NCBI GenBank assembly: GCA_031216915.1
Contig: CM062292.1
Coordinates: 207,473,262-207,537,261, forward strand
DNA from: Pictodentalium vernedei
Taxonomy: Eukaryota > Mollusca > Scaphopoda > Dentaliida > Dentaliidae
Length of the DNA: 64,000 bases
Direction of reading: 5' to 3'
The translations under genes and the position numbers were made by a program. Under the pieces are notes generated by a model that had not been told where the DNA came from, did no database searches, and saw only the letters and a program-made list of their open reading frames with translations. The stretch's first letter is position 1. Each line of letters begins with the position of its first letter. Of this stretch, positions 22,936 to 33,495 are shown piece by piece.

Positions 22936-25192
22936 TTGAAATTTTGGACCAAAATCCAGAAATTTTTTTTTGTTTTTTATGTGTTTCGATCAATTTTAAG
23001 ACAAAAAATTTTTTTTTTTTTTTACACTGAAAATTTGGGGTCCGGGTGGGACTTGGAAAATTTTGGACCAAAATCCGGAATTTTTTTTTTTGTTTTTTAT
23101 GCGTTTCGGTCAATTTTAAGACAGAAATTTTTTTTTTTTTTTACACTGAAAATTTGGGGTCCGGGTGGGACTTGGAAAATTTTGGACCAAAATCCTGAAA
23201 TTTTTTTTTTTGTTTTTTATGTGTTTCAATCAATTTTAAGACAAATTTTTTTTTTTTTTTATACACTGAAAATTTGGGGGCCGGGTGGGACTTGGAAAAT
23301 TTTGGACCAAAATCCTGAAATTTTTTTTGGTTTTTTATGTGTTTTGATCAATTTTAAGACAATTTTTTTTTTTTACACTGAAAATTTGGGGGCCGGTAGG
23401 GGATTATGGACCAAAATTTGGAAACTTTTTTTTTTGTTTTTTATGCGTTTCGGTCAGTTTTAAGACAACATTTTTTTTTTTTTACACTGAAAATTTGGGG
23501 GCCGGGTGGGACTTGGAAAATTTTGGACCAAAATCCTGAAATTTTTTTTTGGTTTTTTATGCGTTTTGGTCAATTTTAAGACAAAAATTTTTTTTTTTTA
23601 TACACTGAAAATTTGGGGTCCGTGTGGGACTTGGAAAATTTTGGACGAAAATCTGGTAATTTTTTTTTTTTTTTTATGTGTTTCGATCAATTTTAAAACA
23701 AAAAAAAAATATTTTGTTTACACTGAAAATTTGAGGGCCGGGTGGGACTTGGGAAATTTTGGACCAAAATCCTGGAATTTTTTTTTTGTTTTTTATGCGT
23801 TTCGGTCAATTTTAAGACAAAAAAAACATTTTTTTTTACACTGAAAATTTGGGGGTCGGGTGGGAGTTGGAAAATTTTGGACCAAAATCCAGAAATTTTG
23901 TTGTTGTTGTTGTTTATGCATTTTGGTCAATTTTAAGACAAAAAAAATTTTTTTTTTTACACTGAAAATTTGGGGGCCGGGCCGGGTGGGACTTGGAAAT
24001 TTTTTTTACCAAAATCCGGAATTTTTTTTTGTTTTTTATGCGTTTCGATCAATTTTAAGACAAAAAAAATATTTTTTTTTACACTGAAAATTAGGGGCCT
24101 GGGTGGGACTTACAAAATTTTGGACGAAAATCTGGAATTTTTTTTTTTTTTTTTTTTTTATGCGTTTCGGTCAATTTTAAGACCCAAAAAAATTTTTTTT
24201 TTTTTTACACTCAAAATTTGGGGTGCGGATGGGACCTCGAAAATTTTGGACCCAAATCTGCAATTTTTTTTTTATTTTTTATGTGTTTCAGTCAATTTTT
24301 AAGACAGAAAAAAAAATTTTACACTGAAAATTTAGGGGCCGGGTGGGAAAATTTTGGACGAAAATCCGGAATTTTTTTTTTGTTTTTTATGTGTTTTGGT
24401 CAATTTTAAGAACCAAAAAATTTTTTTTTTTACACTGAAAATTTGGGGGCTGGGTGGGACCTGGAAATTTTTTTTACCAAAATCCGGAATTTTTTTTTGT
24501 TTTTTATGTGTTTCGATCAATTTTAAAACAAAAAAAAATTATTTTTTTTACACTGAAAATTTGAGGGCTGGGTGGGACTTGGGAATTTTTGGACCAAAAT
24601 CCTGAAATTTTTTTTTTGTTTTTTATGCATTTCGGTCAATTTAAAGACAAAAAAAAACATTTTTTTTACACTAAAAATTTTGGGGCCGGGTGGGACTTGG
24701 AAATTTTTTTTTACCAAAATCCAGAATTTTTTTTGGTTTTTTATGCGTTTCGATCAATTTTAAGACAAAAAAAATAATTTTTTTAAACACTGAAAATTAG
24801 AGATCCGGGTGGGACTTACAAAATTTTGGACGAAAATCTGGAAATTTTTTTTTTTTTTTTATGCGTTTTGGTCAATTTTAGGACCCCAAAAAATTTTTTT
24901 TTTTTTAACACTCAAAATTTGGGGTGCGGATGGGACCTCGAAAATTTTGGACACAAATCTGCAATTTTTTTTTTTTTTTTATGTGTTTCAGTCAATTTTA
25001 AGACAGAAAAAAAATTTTACACTGAAAATTTAGGGGACGGGTGGGAAAATTTTGGACGAAAATCCAGAATTTTTTTTTGTGTTTTTTATGTGTTTTGGTC
25101 AATTTTAAGACCCCCAAATTTTTTTTTTTTTTACACTGAAAATTTGGGGGCCAGATGTGACTTAGAAAATTTTGGACCAAAATCCGGAATTT
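22936..25192 (+). repeat. T-rich ~117-bp tandem array (first block)
   Basis: About nineteen units of 110-122 bp repeat the order 'TTTTTTATGYGTTTCGRTCA', 'ATTTTAAGACA', an A/T tract of variable length, 'ACACTGAAAATTTGGGG', 'GGGTGGGACTTGGAAA', 'TTTTGGACCAAAATCC'. Length variation is mostly in the homopolymer runs. Long apparent open frames across it are low-complexity artefacts. The array is interrupted by 25193-27010 and resumes after it. Confidence 0.92.
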
Positions 25193-27010
25193 TTAGCTCA
25201 ACTTTGGCGAGGCTGTCTGTCCATCTGGCCATCTGTCCGTCTGTCTGTCTGTCCGTACATTAACAATTGGATACGGCTCGAGCTAGAGGCCGTATTTATG
25301 AACCGATCTTTAGGAAACTTCTTGGGTACCTTTGTTATGACCGTGGGACGAGAACGAGTGTTTTTGGGTGCGGTCCAAAATTCAAGATGGCTGCCAGCCG
25401 TCATTTTGTACTGATAATGCAGAAATCTGTTTTTTGTACAGAACTTCCATATGAAAGCTCTGATTTGAATAATTTTTTGTATGAATGTTTAGTACCATGG
25501 GATACATCACATATAATACGTTTTTTTTCTCGTGCGTAAATTGTGCAAATTAGACTAATTTTGATGTTTTTTGGGGTTACTTTCAGCACTGTAAGTGCAA
25601 ATGCCAATACGGCTTGGGCTAGAGGCCGTATTTATGAACCGATCTTTACGAAACTTCTTGGGTACCTTTGGTATCACCGTGGGACGAGAACGAGTGTTTT
25701 TGGGTCCGGTCCGAAATTCAAGCTGGCCGATGGCAGCCATTTTGTACAAAATTAGGTGCAATCAGATTTTTGCACAGAACTTCCATATGAAAGCGCTGAT
25801 TTGAATAATTTTTTGTGTGAATGTTTAGTACCATGGAATACATCACATATAATAGGGTTTTTTTTCTCGTGCAGAAATTATGCAAATTAGATGAACTTTG
25901 ATTTTTTCAGTGCGACTTACACATAGTAAGTACACATGTCAATACGGCTCAGACTAGAGTCTGTATTTATGAACTGATCTTCACGAAATGTCTTGGGTAC
26001 CTTTGTTATCACCTTGGGACGAGAACGAGTGTTTCTGGGTGCGGTCTAAAATTCAAGATGGCTGCCAGTGGCCATTTTGTACCGAAATTAGGTCTAATCA
26101 GTTTTTTGTACACAACTTCTATACAGCTCAGACTAGAGGCCATATTTATGAACCAATCTTTACGAAACTTCTTGGGTACCTTTGTTATCACCGTGGGATG
26201 AGAGCGAGTGTTTTTGGGTGTGGTCCGAAATTCAAGATGGCCACCAGCAGCCATTTTGTACCAAAATTAGTGCAATCAGTCTTTTGTACAGAACTTCTGT
26301 ATGAAAGTTCTGATTTGAATAAATTTTTGAATGAATGTTTAGTAACATGGAATACATCACATATTGTAAGGGGTTTTTTTTTCGTGCAGAAATTATGCAA
26401 ATTAGATGAACTTTGATTTATTCAGTGCTACTTAAACAATGTAAGCACACATGTCAATACGGCTCAGGGTAGAGGCTGTATTTATGAACCGATCTTCACA
26501 AAACTTCTTGGGTACCTTTGTTATCACCTTGGGATGAGAATGAGTGTTTCTGGGTACGGTCCAAAATTCAAGATGGCTGCCAGTGGCCATTTTGTACCGA
26601 AATTAGGTCCAATCAGTTTTTTGTCACAAGTTCTATACAGTTCGTATTTTTGAACTGATCTTCACAAAACTTCTTGGGTACTTTTGTTTTCACCTTGGGA
26701 CAGGGACGAGTTTGTTTTGGGGTGCCTTTGTTATCACTGTGCTATGAGAACAAATATTTTGGGGTTCAGTCAGACCAACTCTGGGACTCAAAGATTTTTT
26801 CTAGTTTAGCATCTGTCACCCACCTTTACAATACTTTACCTATACATTTGTTACAGGCAGTGGTCAGTATTTATGTACAGACCGTTACAATACTTTATTT
26901 GTACCTTTGTTATCAGGTCATTACCTAGATGTTTGTCATTCCTGTGTCACATACTATACATGTACATGTTTTTGTCTTGACAAGTTGAGCTACAGTGTCA
27001 ATGACACTTT
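25193..27010 (+). mobile_element. Second repeat element nested in the T-rich array
   Basis: The insert starts TTTTAGCTCAACTTTGGCGAGG and ends CTTGACAAGTTGAGCTA, followed by a small hairpin AGTGTCAATGACACT. TAGCTCAACTT and AAGTTGAGCTA are inverted. The 5' end runs into CTGTCTGTCC repeats. Inside are tandem units of about 335 bp and shorter deleted units, starting near 25267, 25606, 25941, 26109, 26456 and 26636. They share 'aatacggctc', 'cttgggtacctttgttatca', 'cgagtgttt' and 'ttcaagatggctgcca'. It splits the T-rich array, whose units resume at about 27011, so it inserted after the array formed. The layout parallels that of its host element. Confidence 0.75.
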
Positions 27011-27300
27011 CATTTTTTTGTTTTTTATGTGTTTCGGTCAATTTTAAGACAAAACAAATTATTTTTTTTTACACTGAAAATTTGGGGTCCAGGTGGGACC
27101 TTGAAAATTTTGCACCAAAATCCTGAAATTTTCTTTGTTTTTTTTATGTGTTTCAGTCAATTTTAAGACAAAAATATTTTTTCTTTACACTGAAAATTTG
27201 GGGTCCGGGTGTGACTTGGAAAATTTTGGACCAAAATCCAGAAATTAGTTTTTTGGTTTTTTATGCATTTTGGTCAATTTAAAAATAAAAAAATTTAGGC
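27011..27300 (+). repeat. T-rich ~117-bp tandem array (second block)
   Basis: Between two and three further units of the same array continue here after the nested element, with 'acactgaaaatttggggtcc' at about 27071 and 27189. They pass into a diverged, A-rich unit ending in a run of about 24 A at 27334-27355. Confidence 0.85.
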
Positions 27301-27571
27301 TCAAAATATTTTGTTTGGGACTTCAAAAATTTCCAAAAAAAAAAAAAAAAAAAATCTGTTTTTATTCATTTATCTCAATTTTGGGACGTAAAAGTGCAGG
27401 AACTGAAAATAGAAGTAAAAATCCTGTGTATTGTGTGGGCACAACTGCTTCATCTAGTTGGTATATGCTTTTCTTAGGAGGAGCATATGCAGCTTATTCA
27501 AATCAAGTCCCTGGTTTGATATTTAGACTACCATGTCAGGTGAGCGCCCTCAGGCCCCCTGGGGCCTCTTG

Positions 27572-28811
27572 TTTATTTTTGTAATTATTATTTCCATCAG
27601 AAGTTCATATTTTGAAGTGGTTTTATGTTTTAGGCCTCATAATCTACAGAATAACATTAGTGATCAACTGATAAGGATTTGCAACCGTCATCTGCTTGTC
27701 AATTAGTTGAGCACACAATTGGTCGATTGTGTGTGTCGATGTCAGATAGTCATAACCAAAAGGAGTAATATGTTCAAGAATACATTGAATAGGGTTAATT
27801 TTACAGTACAGTCAGGTTAATTGGTTCGTTGACCTCGAGCATGCATTAAAATAAAAATACGACATCAGTGGAAACAAGTTAACTGCATGGCATCTTGGAT
27901 CAAAGATGCTGTGCTGTTTACTTGTTTCTGCTGATGTCAGATTTCATAGTCATCACACAACATGTGGCGTGTGTGTCTTGACCAATAAATGAAATTAGAC
28001 CAATCATGATTCCCGCCAGTGATTGTGGCAACTTATTAAGCTTATATGATATCATGAATTGAACATAAATACAAACAATTTTGATCCTTTGGTGTTCCAT
28101 GTAACCATCTGCACAAACTGATGTTCAAACACTTCTACCAATGGTCAACCATTGGCTTATAATCGGCCCATGTCAGATATGATTACCAAACATCAGTTTA
28201 TCACTAAATAACATGGATAGTTGTGTAGTTGGGGCTAAAGCATTGCAGAGCCTTGTGGCACTCCATGGACAAATTTTATCCATTTTATTAACTGGGTAAA
28301 ATATATGACAACCAGTTTTAAGTTTGTGCTGGAAATAAAAAGAGAGAAGGCAGCAGTCAAAATGACCATAGGTCCTGAGAAACAGATTTTCAACCTTTTT
28401 TTAGGCCTTATCAAACAGCTTTATCAGTTTTTTCTTTCTTATGTGTGGTCTTGTCAGTGATCACATATAAGGTTTTTTTATGAGCTGTAGCTGTTCATTT
28501 AGAACAGTAGTATGTTATCAGTTACCTACCAAGATAGATAAACAATAGTTCATTGCTCATTCATTTATCCTCGAGTGGGTCCACGGAGGATTATTTCATG
28601 AGGCATTAACTGAGTTAATAATCTGCATGGCCCCTTTATAATTAATTCTGTGGTTACTTTCAAAACATGTCCAAAAAAAAAAAAATTTGTCTCGTTATCG
28701 CTGAGAGTGGAATATGATGCTGGGAGTGGAATATCATTTTTGGTGAGTGGGAATACGATCTGTTTTGGGGGAAGAAAAACAAATGAAGATAAAATAACAT
28801 CCTCTTTTACT
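27572..28811. other. Dispersed repeat related to 56600-56895, plus a foldback
   Basis: Positions 27575-27680 and about 28235-28410 match 56600-56895 in order and orientation: 'tttatgttttaggcctc', 'aaagcattgcagagccttg', 'aaataaaaagagagaaggc', 'cctgagaaacagatttt'. About 550 bp of other sequence separates the two parts. Within that lies a foldback at 27861-27938 with arms GACATCAGTGGAAACAAGT and ACTTGTTTCTGCTGATGTC. Positions 28436-28811 show nothing I recognise. Confidence 0.6.
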
Positions 28812-29061
28812 TTAACCCTTTACCTAACATGAAAAGCAGATGACACTTGCAAAAAAATTCCTGAATTATCAATTTTTTTCATTTTTTGTCCCCAAAACAA
28901 AGGTTATGACCCCTCATTGGAACGAGCTCAATGAGCTCATTCCAATGAGGGGTCATAAACTATGTTTTTGAGACAAAAAATTAAAAAATAATGAAACTTG
29001 ATTGGCGATGTTTGAGAATAGCGTTGGCCGGTTTTGGCCATTACATTGGCTAAAGGGTTAA
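28812..29061. mobile_element. piggyBac-like MITE with central palindrome (copy 1)
   Basis: The ends are TTAA-CCCTTTACCTAAC and GGCTAAAGGG-TTAA. A TTAA duplication next to CCCTTT termini is typical of piggyBac-related MITEs. The centre (28904-28958) is a near-perfect 55-bp palindrome, TTATGACCCCTCATTGGAA through GAGCTC to its complement. Related centres occur at 29378-29436, 60652-60708 and 61369-61413. Confidence 0.75.
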
Positions 29062-29550
29062 TTTGTTGTGTATTTTTAATGATCCCTGTCGAACAAGATT
29101 AAATTTTGACTTGCATTATGGGAAAAAAATGCAGGTTGAAATTTTGTATATTTTTGCATCAGTATGCAGAGGGTTAATAGAATTTGCATTCTTGCATTTG
29201 CATGTTTGCTATGTTTATACAGATGGAAAGGGATCAAAGGGCTCTTTCCAGCAGCATGTCACATAACACCTCATATGAGAGAGTTATGTCAAACAACAGT
29301 CCTACATCAACCCTTTACCTACACAACCAGAGGACAGAACTTACAGAAAAAAAAAATTTAAATAACTTCCAAAACTTGCCTTATGACCCTTATTGGAATA
29401 AACTCTACAAGCTCATTCCAATGAAGTGTCATAAGATATGTTTTGGTTGCAATGCTTAAAATAAAATTTAAGCACTGGCTGAATGTAACCTTTATTTTAG
29501 TAAAACGTTCACTGAATTAAAATCTCGTATAATCAGAATTAAATTTGTTG
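29062..29550. other. Further partial copies of the CCCTTT/TTAA MITE family
   Basis: An end AGAGGGTTAA lies at 29168-29177, and another TCAACCCTTTACCTAC starts at about 29307. The latter is followed by a diverged centre at 29378-29436 ('ttatgacccttattggaat' and its near complement). Boundaries are unclear because right ends are degraded. No gene is seen. Confidence 0.55.
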
Positions 29551-29555
29551 AATTG

Positions 29556-29870
29556 GGAAGGCGGTGACTCAGTGGTTAGACCATTGCACTTAAGTCCCCA
29601 CCAGTGTGTCCTTGGGCAGGGTGGGGGGAGGGAGGGGGGGGCTCAATACAGTGGCGTTGTGTACTAAGACGAACAGCATGTTGATATGATGGACTTGTCT
29701 TCAACCAGTACTAACCCTACTTGTGCAGAGTTAGTACATCAGGGAGTCTGACAGTTGCTCTTGAATATTCGATGGTTGCTCCAGGTACTTTGTCTTCCTT
29801 CACCTGTAAATCTGTCTCACATGAGGTGACCCTAGCTTTTGAAAGTGTTGTTAAATGCAAATAACAAAAA
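29556..29870 (+). mobile_element. tRNA-derived SINE
   Basis: The head GGCGGTGACTCAGTGGTTAG is A-box-like. It is followed by 'gtgtccttgggca' and the body shared with other SINEs here ('gttgatatgatggacttg', 'cttcaaccagtactaaccct', 'tgctccaggtactttg'). The tail is 'aaatgcaaataacaaaaaaag'. A G-rich stretch (29617-29641) interrupts the head-body junction and the B box is not clear, so the copy is decayed. Confidence 0.65.
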
Positions 29871-29969
29871 AAGTGTTGAATCACTGTAAAGGTTTATAGG
29901 CCATTTTCTCTTCCCTTGATATGTATACTGATCCATTGTAATGATAAGTTTATTCATGTTAAAAAAAAG

Positions 29970-30253
29970 GGTTGACTGGTTGAGTGCTTGAAGCCACTAT
30001 CATAACTCTACTGAAAAGTGCCGAGAGCCACCTTAGAGAATTTGATGATTGATCGACACATGAGAAAAATTTTGTTATATTTTAATGGAGAATGCCAGCT
30101 TTATTATCTCACCATTGAATCATAACAAAACAATTAATTTTGTTGGCCAAAATCTTGTTAAATTAGGGCTTCCCTTATTTTTGGCATGATATCTGCAAAA
30201 ATGCTTATTGCACATCACCTTATAAAAATAACATGGCACTTAACCAGTTAAAT
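29970..30253. mobile_element. MITE with ACTGGTT termini (copy 1)
   Basis: The left end GGTTGACTGGTTGAGTGC and right end GCACTTAACCAGTTAA are inverted. A related element lies at 33256-33495, sharing the left-end string 'aagccactatca' and a central sequence of the 'ttggagaatgcc' type. No coding capacity is present. Confidence 0.62.
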
Positions 30254-30706
30254 CACAAAAGATGTTCTAGACTTTTGAAAGCCTGTTTTTGTTAAACCTT
30301 TAGAATATATATTGAAAAGAATCAACATTGTGTGGTTTTGAAAAATCTTAAATTTAGATTTAAAAAAAATTAATACCCTTAAAAAGTCTTGAATTTGAAG
30401 TATGAAAAGTCTTGAAAATAGCAAATGTCGGGAAATTCATCTGATGACAGCATGGGTAGATCTACTGAATCACCACGAGTGTTAGGGTGTTCTTGAAAAG
30501 TCTTGAATCCTGCTTTTTAAACTTTGAATTTGTCACTTGAAAAGTGTGTTCATCCTGCCTTAGGCTAACTTAAAAATTATTTCCACATTGTAATTTTTAT
30601 TTTCAATTTTGGCAGTGAAAATATGGCTTATGACCCCTCATCAGAATAAGTTAGAAAACTAGATTAATTTGGTTAGTCAGAATTTAATGAAATGGATTTG
30701 TCTTGT
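30254..30706. other. Region with clustered AAAGTCTTGAA motifs
   Basis: Several close matches to AAAAGTCTTGAA occur at about 30382, 30403 and 30496, with a weaker one near 30537. A related string ('gtcatggaaagtccttgaaa') occurs at 31399-31418. These look like remnants of a dispersed repeat. No gene is seen. Confidence 0.45.
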
Positions 30707-30973
30707 TACCAAACCTGGAAATAATGAATTGTCATCTGCAGAAAGAGGTCACCAGAGGGTAAATTTGGTGGTGCTAACCTGTGGAGCTGGGTAGCATCGC
30801 TCAATTTACCCTCTGTGAACCTCAATCTGAATCAAGGTCTCAGGCCTAAACAGAAAGAGGTATCCAGAGGATAAATTGAGATTCTAGCCCACTATATGGG
30901 ATAGTATCATCAAATTCACCCTTTGGGGACCTCATTTTGCAAATGACAGTTTGCTTATTTCCAGGCTTGCTTG
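30707..30973. mobile_element. MITE with ~45-bp inverted termini
   Basis: The left end ACCAAACCTGGAAATAAT...GTCATCTGCAGAAAGAGGTC is mirrored by GACCTCATTTTGCAAATGAC...TTATTTCCAGGCTTGCT. The interior holds two diverged inverted modules, each bounded by 'gagggtaaattt'- and 'aaatttaccctctg'-like strings. It contains no coding frame. Confidence 0.7.
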
Positions 30974-31495
30974 ATACAAATTTATTAGAGAGTGAACTAA
31001 TCCATCATACCAATGAGCATAAGAGATTCTACCTCCTCATTTCTGGTAGCAGTTAGATAACTGATAACATAAACATATGAAAAAAAAAGAACCCTGGTTG
31101 AAGGTATCCACCTTGACGTTAGTAGCCAGGCTTTATACCAAGAGATACAACACTGACATTTCTAGTTCATGAGATCTTTCATGTTATGTTCTTGGTATTT
31201 TTTATATTTGCATTGTTTTTTCATACTCCATGTTTTCAGTATTATTGCTGTTTTGCCAAAATGTTTTCAGAATGTTTTCAGAAGTGTATCACTCAACTGG
31301 AAGGAGGGTTAATGCACATCCTTGAAAGTTTTTGAATTAAAAATTGAAGTTCCAAGACCTCAAAAGTGCATAAAAAATAATACTTTCATGGAAAAAAGTC
31401 ATGGAAAGTCCTTGAAAACTATTGTTTGGGTAATCCAATGCCTCAAATGTGTTCCTTATAAACTAGTGTGTTTTTTTTTTTACATACTCTCACCT
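30974..31495. other. Intergenic DNA
   Basis: No gene is seen. 'gttttcagaatgttttcaga' near 31262 is a short direct repeat. The AAGTCCTTGAAA motif near 31408 may belong to the same dispersed family as 30382-30545. Confidence 0.4.
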
Positions 31496-31680
31496 GCCTA
31501 ATAATAGTGTCAACATCATTATTAATTTGAGAGAAAAAATCCCAGCAATCATTATTATTTCGCAGTGAGGGAGGAATAGAGGGAAAATGTCATCACTATT
31601 ATTATTTCCAATCCTATCCATCACTATTATTATTTCCAATCCCATCCATCACTATTATTCGGCTATCACTATTATTAGGC
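31496..31680. mobile_element. Small MITE with GCCTAATAATAGTG termini and 28-bp tandem core
   Basis: The left end GCCTAATAATAGTGT and right end CACTATTATTAGGC are inverted repeats. Inside, a 28-bp unit CATCACTATTATTATTTCCA + ATCCTATC begins at 31591 and 31619, and in part at 31647. The motif ACTATTATT therefore appears both in the terminus and in the core. Confidence 0.7.
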
Positions 31681-31731
31681 ACATACGGTATTTTGATTGA
31701 ATAAATTATGTTTTTTATCCACGAGAGTACA

Positions 31732-31796
31732 TGCATTTGACTCGGATCCTTGAAAAGCTCTCCAAGAGAGCTTTCCAAGGATCTGTGTCATGTTGC
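31732..31796. repeat. Hairpin, GGATCCTTG/AAAGCTCTC family (copy 1)
   Basis: The arms 'ggatccttgaaaagctctc' and 'gagagctttccaaggatct' flank the 3-base loop CAA, with weaker pairing extending outward. A second member of the family lies at 43714-43775. Confidence 0.75.
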
Positions 31797-31989
31797 AAGT
31801 ATTAGTGTATACATGTATAGGAATTGTTAACTCATTTTGTTTACAAACATCAGAGATGTTGAATTAAATGTTATTCTTTTGATTTTAAAAATGGGAGGCA
31901 TGCTGTATACTGCTTGCTAACGTTTGAAGTGAAGCTTGCTACTGTTGAGTCCCAGCAAACTTCATAGCATTTTAGTCACATTTTTTTTA

Positions 31990-32560
31990 TTTGCATTCTA
32001 TTATTATGTATACCCCCAACTTTTTTTAAAAAGTGATTGTACTGGATTACATCTGTCCATCTATCTGTCCCTGTGCAAGTGCATCCACCCTCCCATGTCT
32101 GTTTGAGTTATATCTTAAACATTACTCCTCAGATTTCAATGACATTTCATACAGATGTTCTCTATCATGAGATCTTTTAGGAGCATCAGTCATTTAGCTG
32201 TTGGAATATTTTTTTAAGTTATGGCCCTTTGAATATACAAAATAGCCAATTTTCTGTCTGTTCGCCTCGTATCTCAGGTTTTGGTTATCAGATTTCAATG
32301 AAATTTGGAATGAAGATTGTTTATGGGAAAGGCTTTCACATGAGTCATGTCCCTGTAATAAAACAAAGAACATGCTTCCAAATCACCTCCCCACCGGTGC
32401 CTTAATTCTATATCTTTTATGTGGATGCTCCTATCATCACTAGACTTCAGTAACAGGTGTTTCTGGCTTTCACAGTTACCTCTGGGGGAGTGTGGGTAAA
32501 TTTTGTTTTTGCTGAAAAACAAAGTCAATAATTCCACAAATCCCATGACGATGGTCTGAT
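31990..32560 (-). repeat. Dispersed repeat, opposite in orientation to 53360-54150
   Basis: The stretch at 32230-32560 reads as the reverse complement of 53360-53640. Shared strings include 'gaatgaagattgtttatggg' and 'tcagtaacaggtgtttctgg'. The 5' part (32010-32120) contains 'ccatctatctgtccc', similar to the start of the repeat at 63592. The match is diverged. Confidence 0.6.
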
Positions 32561-32739
32561 TGACACAAACTATTATTGGTAACAGGTGTACATGGATCTC
32601 ACAATTTCTGCTGCCCTTACAGAAAAATAAGATTGTGGCAAGGTTGCATAGCAAGCTATCCCATCCTTCTTATTTAAGATGGTTATAGGCCTGCAAATGA
32701 AAAAAAAGAAGCTTATTAAGATTACAATCAAGGTGATAT

Positions 32740-33030
32740 GAGCGTGTTTGCACTGCAGTCTTAATGAGCTTGCCATGCAAGCTCATGCATGATTAATACC
32801 TGCAAGCTTAAGATTAAAAATCCTGCAACCTTCAAGATTGCCCAGTGAGCTAGTTTAACTAGCAGGGTAAGCTTAGCAAGTTTGCAATGAAAGCTTGGCA
32901 ATCTTATAAGTTGCGCAAACTCATATGGAGCTTGCAATTGAAACATTACAATCTTCCGCAAGCTAGTTTGTTAACCTTGTGCAAGCTTATTGGCAAACTG
33001 GCAAAGCAAGCTAATCTTACTGTATAAACA
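32740..33030. repeat. Cluster of GCAAGCTTA / TAAGCTTGC-like motifs
   Basis: At least eight close variants of GCAAGCTT or AAGCTTGC occur in both orientations within 290 bp ('gagcttgccatgcaagctca', 'ctgcaagcttaagatt', 'gaaagcttggcaatctt', 'gtgcaagctta', 'gcaaagcaagctaatctt'). They are often paired with AATCTT/AAGATT 2-6 bases away. There is no regular period. The nature of the cluster is unknown. Confidence 0.6.
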
Positions 33031-33255
33031 AGCCACAAAGTATTAAGACACACCTCAATTATTTTCTCAGTATGTAATAATAAAAAAAATAATTTTTTTC
33101 CCTACGAATATGAATGATGTTGGGACTGTCTCAGTGAGCTGATTGCAATGCCATCCATATTTGCCCGGCTTGTTGGTTTTATTTTGGTGAAATTTATATC
33201 CATGTATGTTATTTTTGGGTTAATCAAGTGAAATGGGTTATGCAATTTTCGTAAC

Positions 33256-33495
33256 GGTTAACTGGTAAAGTGCTAAAAGCCACTATCAGAGATTTAAAAG
33301 AAATGAGGGTTCCAATGGAAAAGCCAACATTTTCCTTGCTCATGTTTCATATTCAGTCAAAATGTAATTAATATTATGTTTATATAACTTTGTTTTGTTA
33401 CAAATTATTGGAGAGTGTCAGTGGGCATTCTCCAATAATTTGTAATAAAACAAATTTTGACTACAAAAAATAATCTAGCCTTCAACTAGTTAAGC
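33256..33495. mobile_element. MITE with ACTGGT termini (copy 2)
   Basis: The left end GGTTAACTGGTAAAGTGC and right end CTTCAACTAGTTAAGC are imperfect inverted repeats. The centre (about 33398-33450) is a foldback, 'gttacaaattattggagag' with 'ctccaataatttgtaat'. It is related to 29970-30253. Confidence 0.6.

Larger units (their letters stand above)
21921..27571 (+). mobile_element. Helitron-like ('pearl'-style) element A with internal tandem arrays
   Basis: The 5' end TTTTAGCTCACCTGATTTTCAG and 3' end TCAGGTGAGCGCCC...GGCCTCTTG match those of 56897-60034. The 3' end carries the hairpin AGGCCCCCTGGGGCCT just before CTCTTG. AGCTCACCTGA and TCAGGTGAGC form a short terminal inverted repeat. The body at about 22110-22910 is collinear with 57100-57860 of element B. 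It is followed by a T-rich tandem array and a nested second element. Unique flanks, internal tandem cores and a 3' hairpin are the layout reported for bivalve 'pearl' elements. No Rep/helicase gene is present, so it is non-autonomous. The superfamily is inferred. Confidence 0.7.

Noticed and set aside
22936..25263. Open frames up to 175 codons rich in Phe, Lys and Trp
   Set aside because: They are translations of the T-rich tandem array and change frame with homopolymer length.
22936..27300. CRISPR array
   Set aside because: Units are contiguous without unique spacers, are much longer than CRISPR repeats, and the context is eukaryotic.
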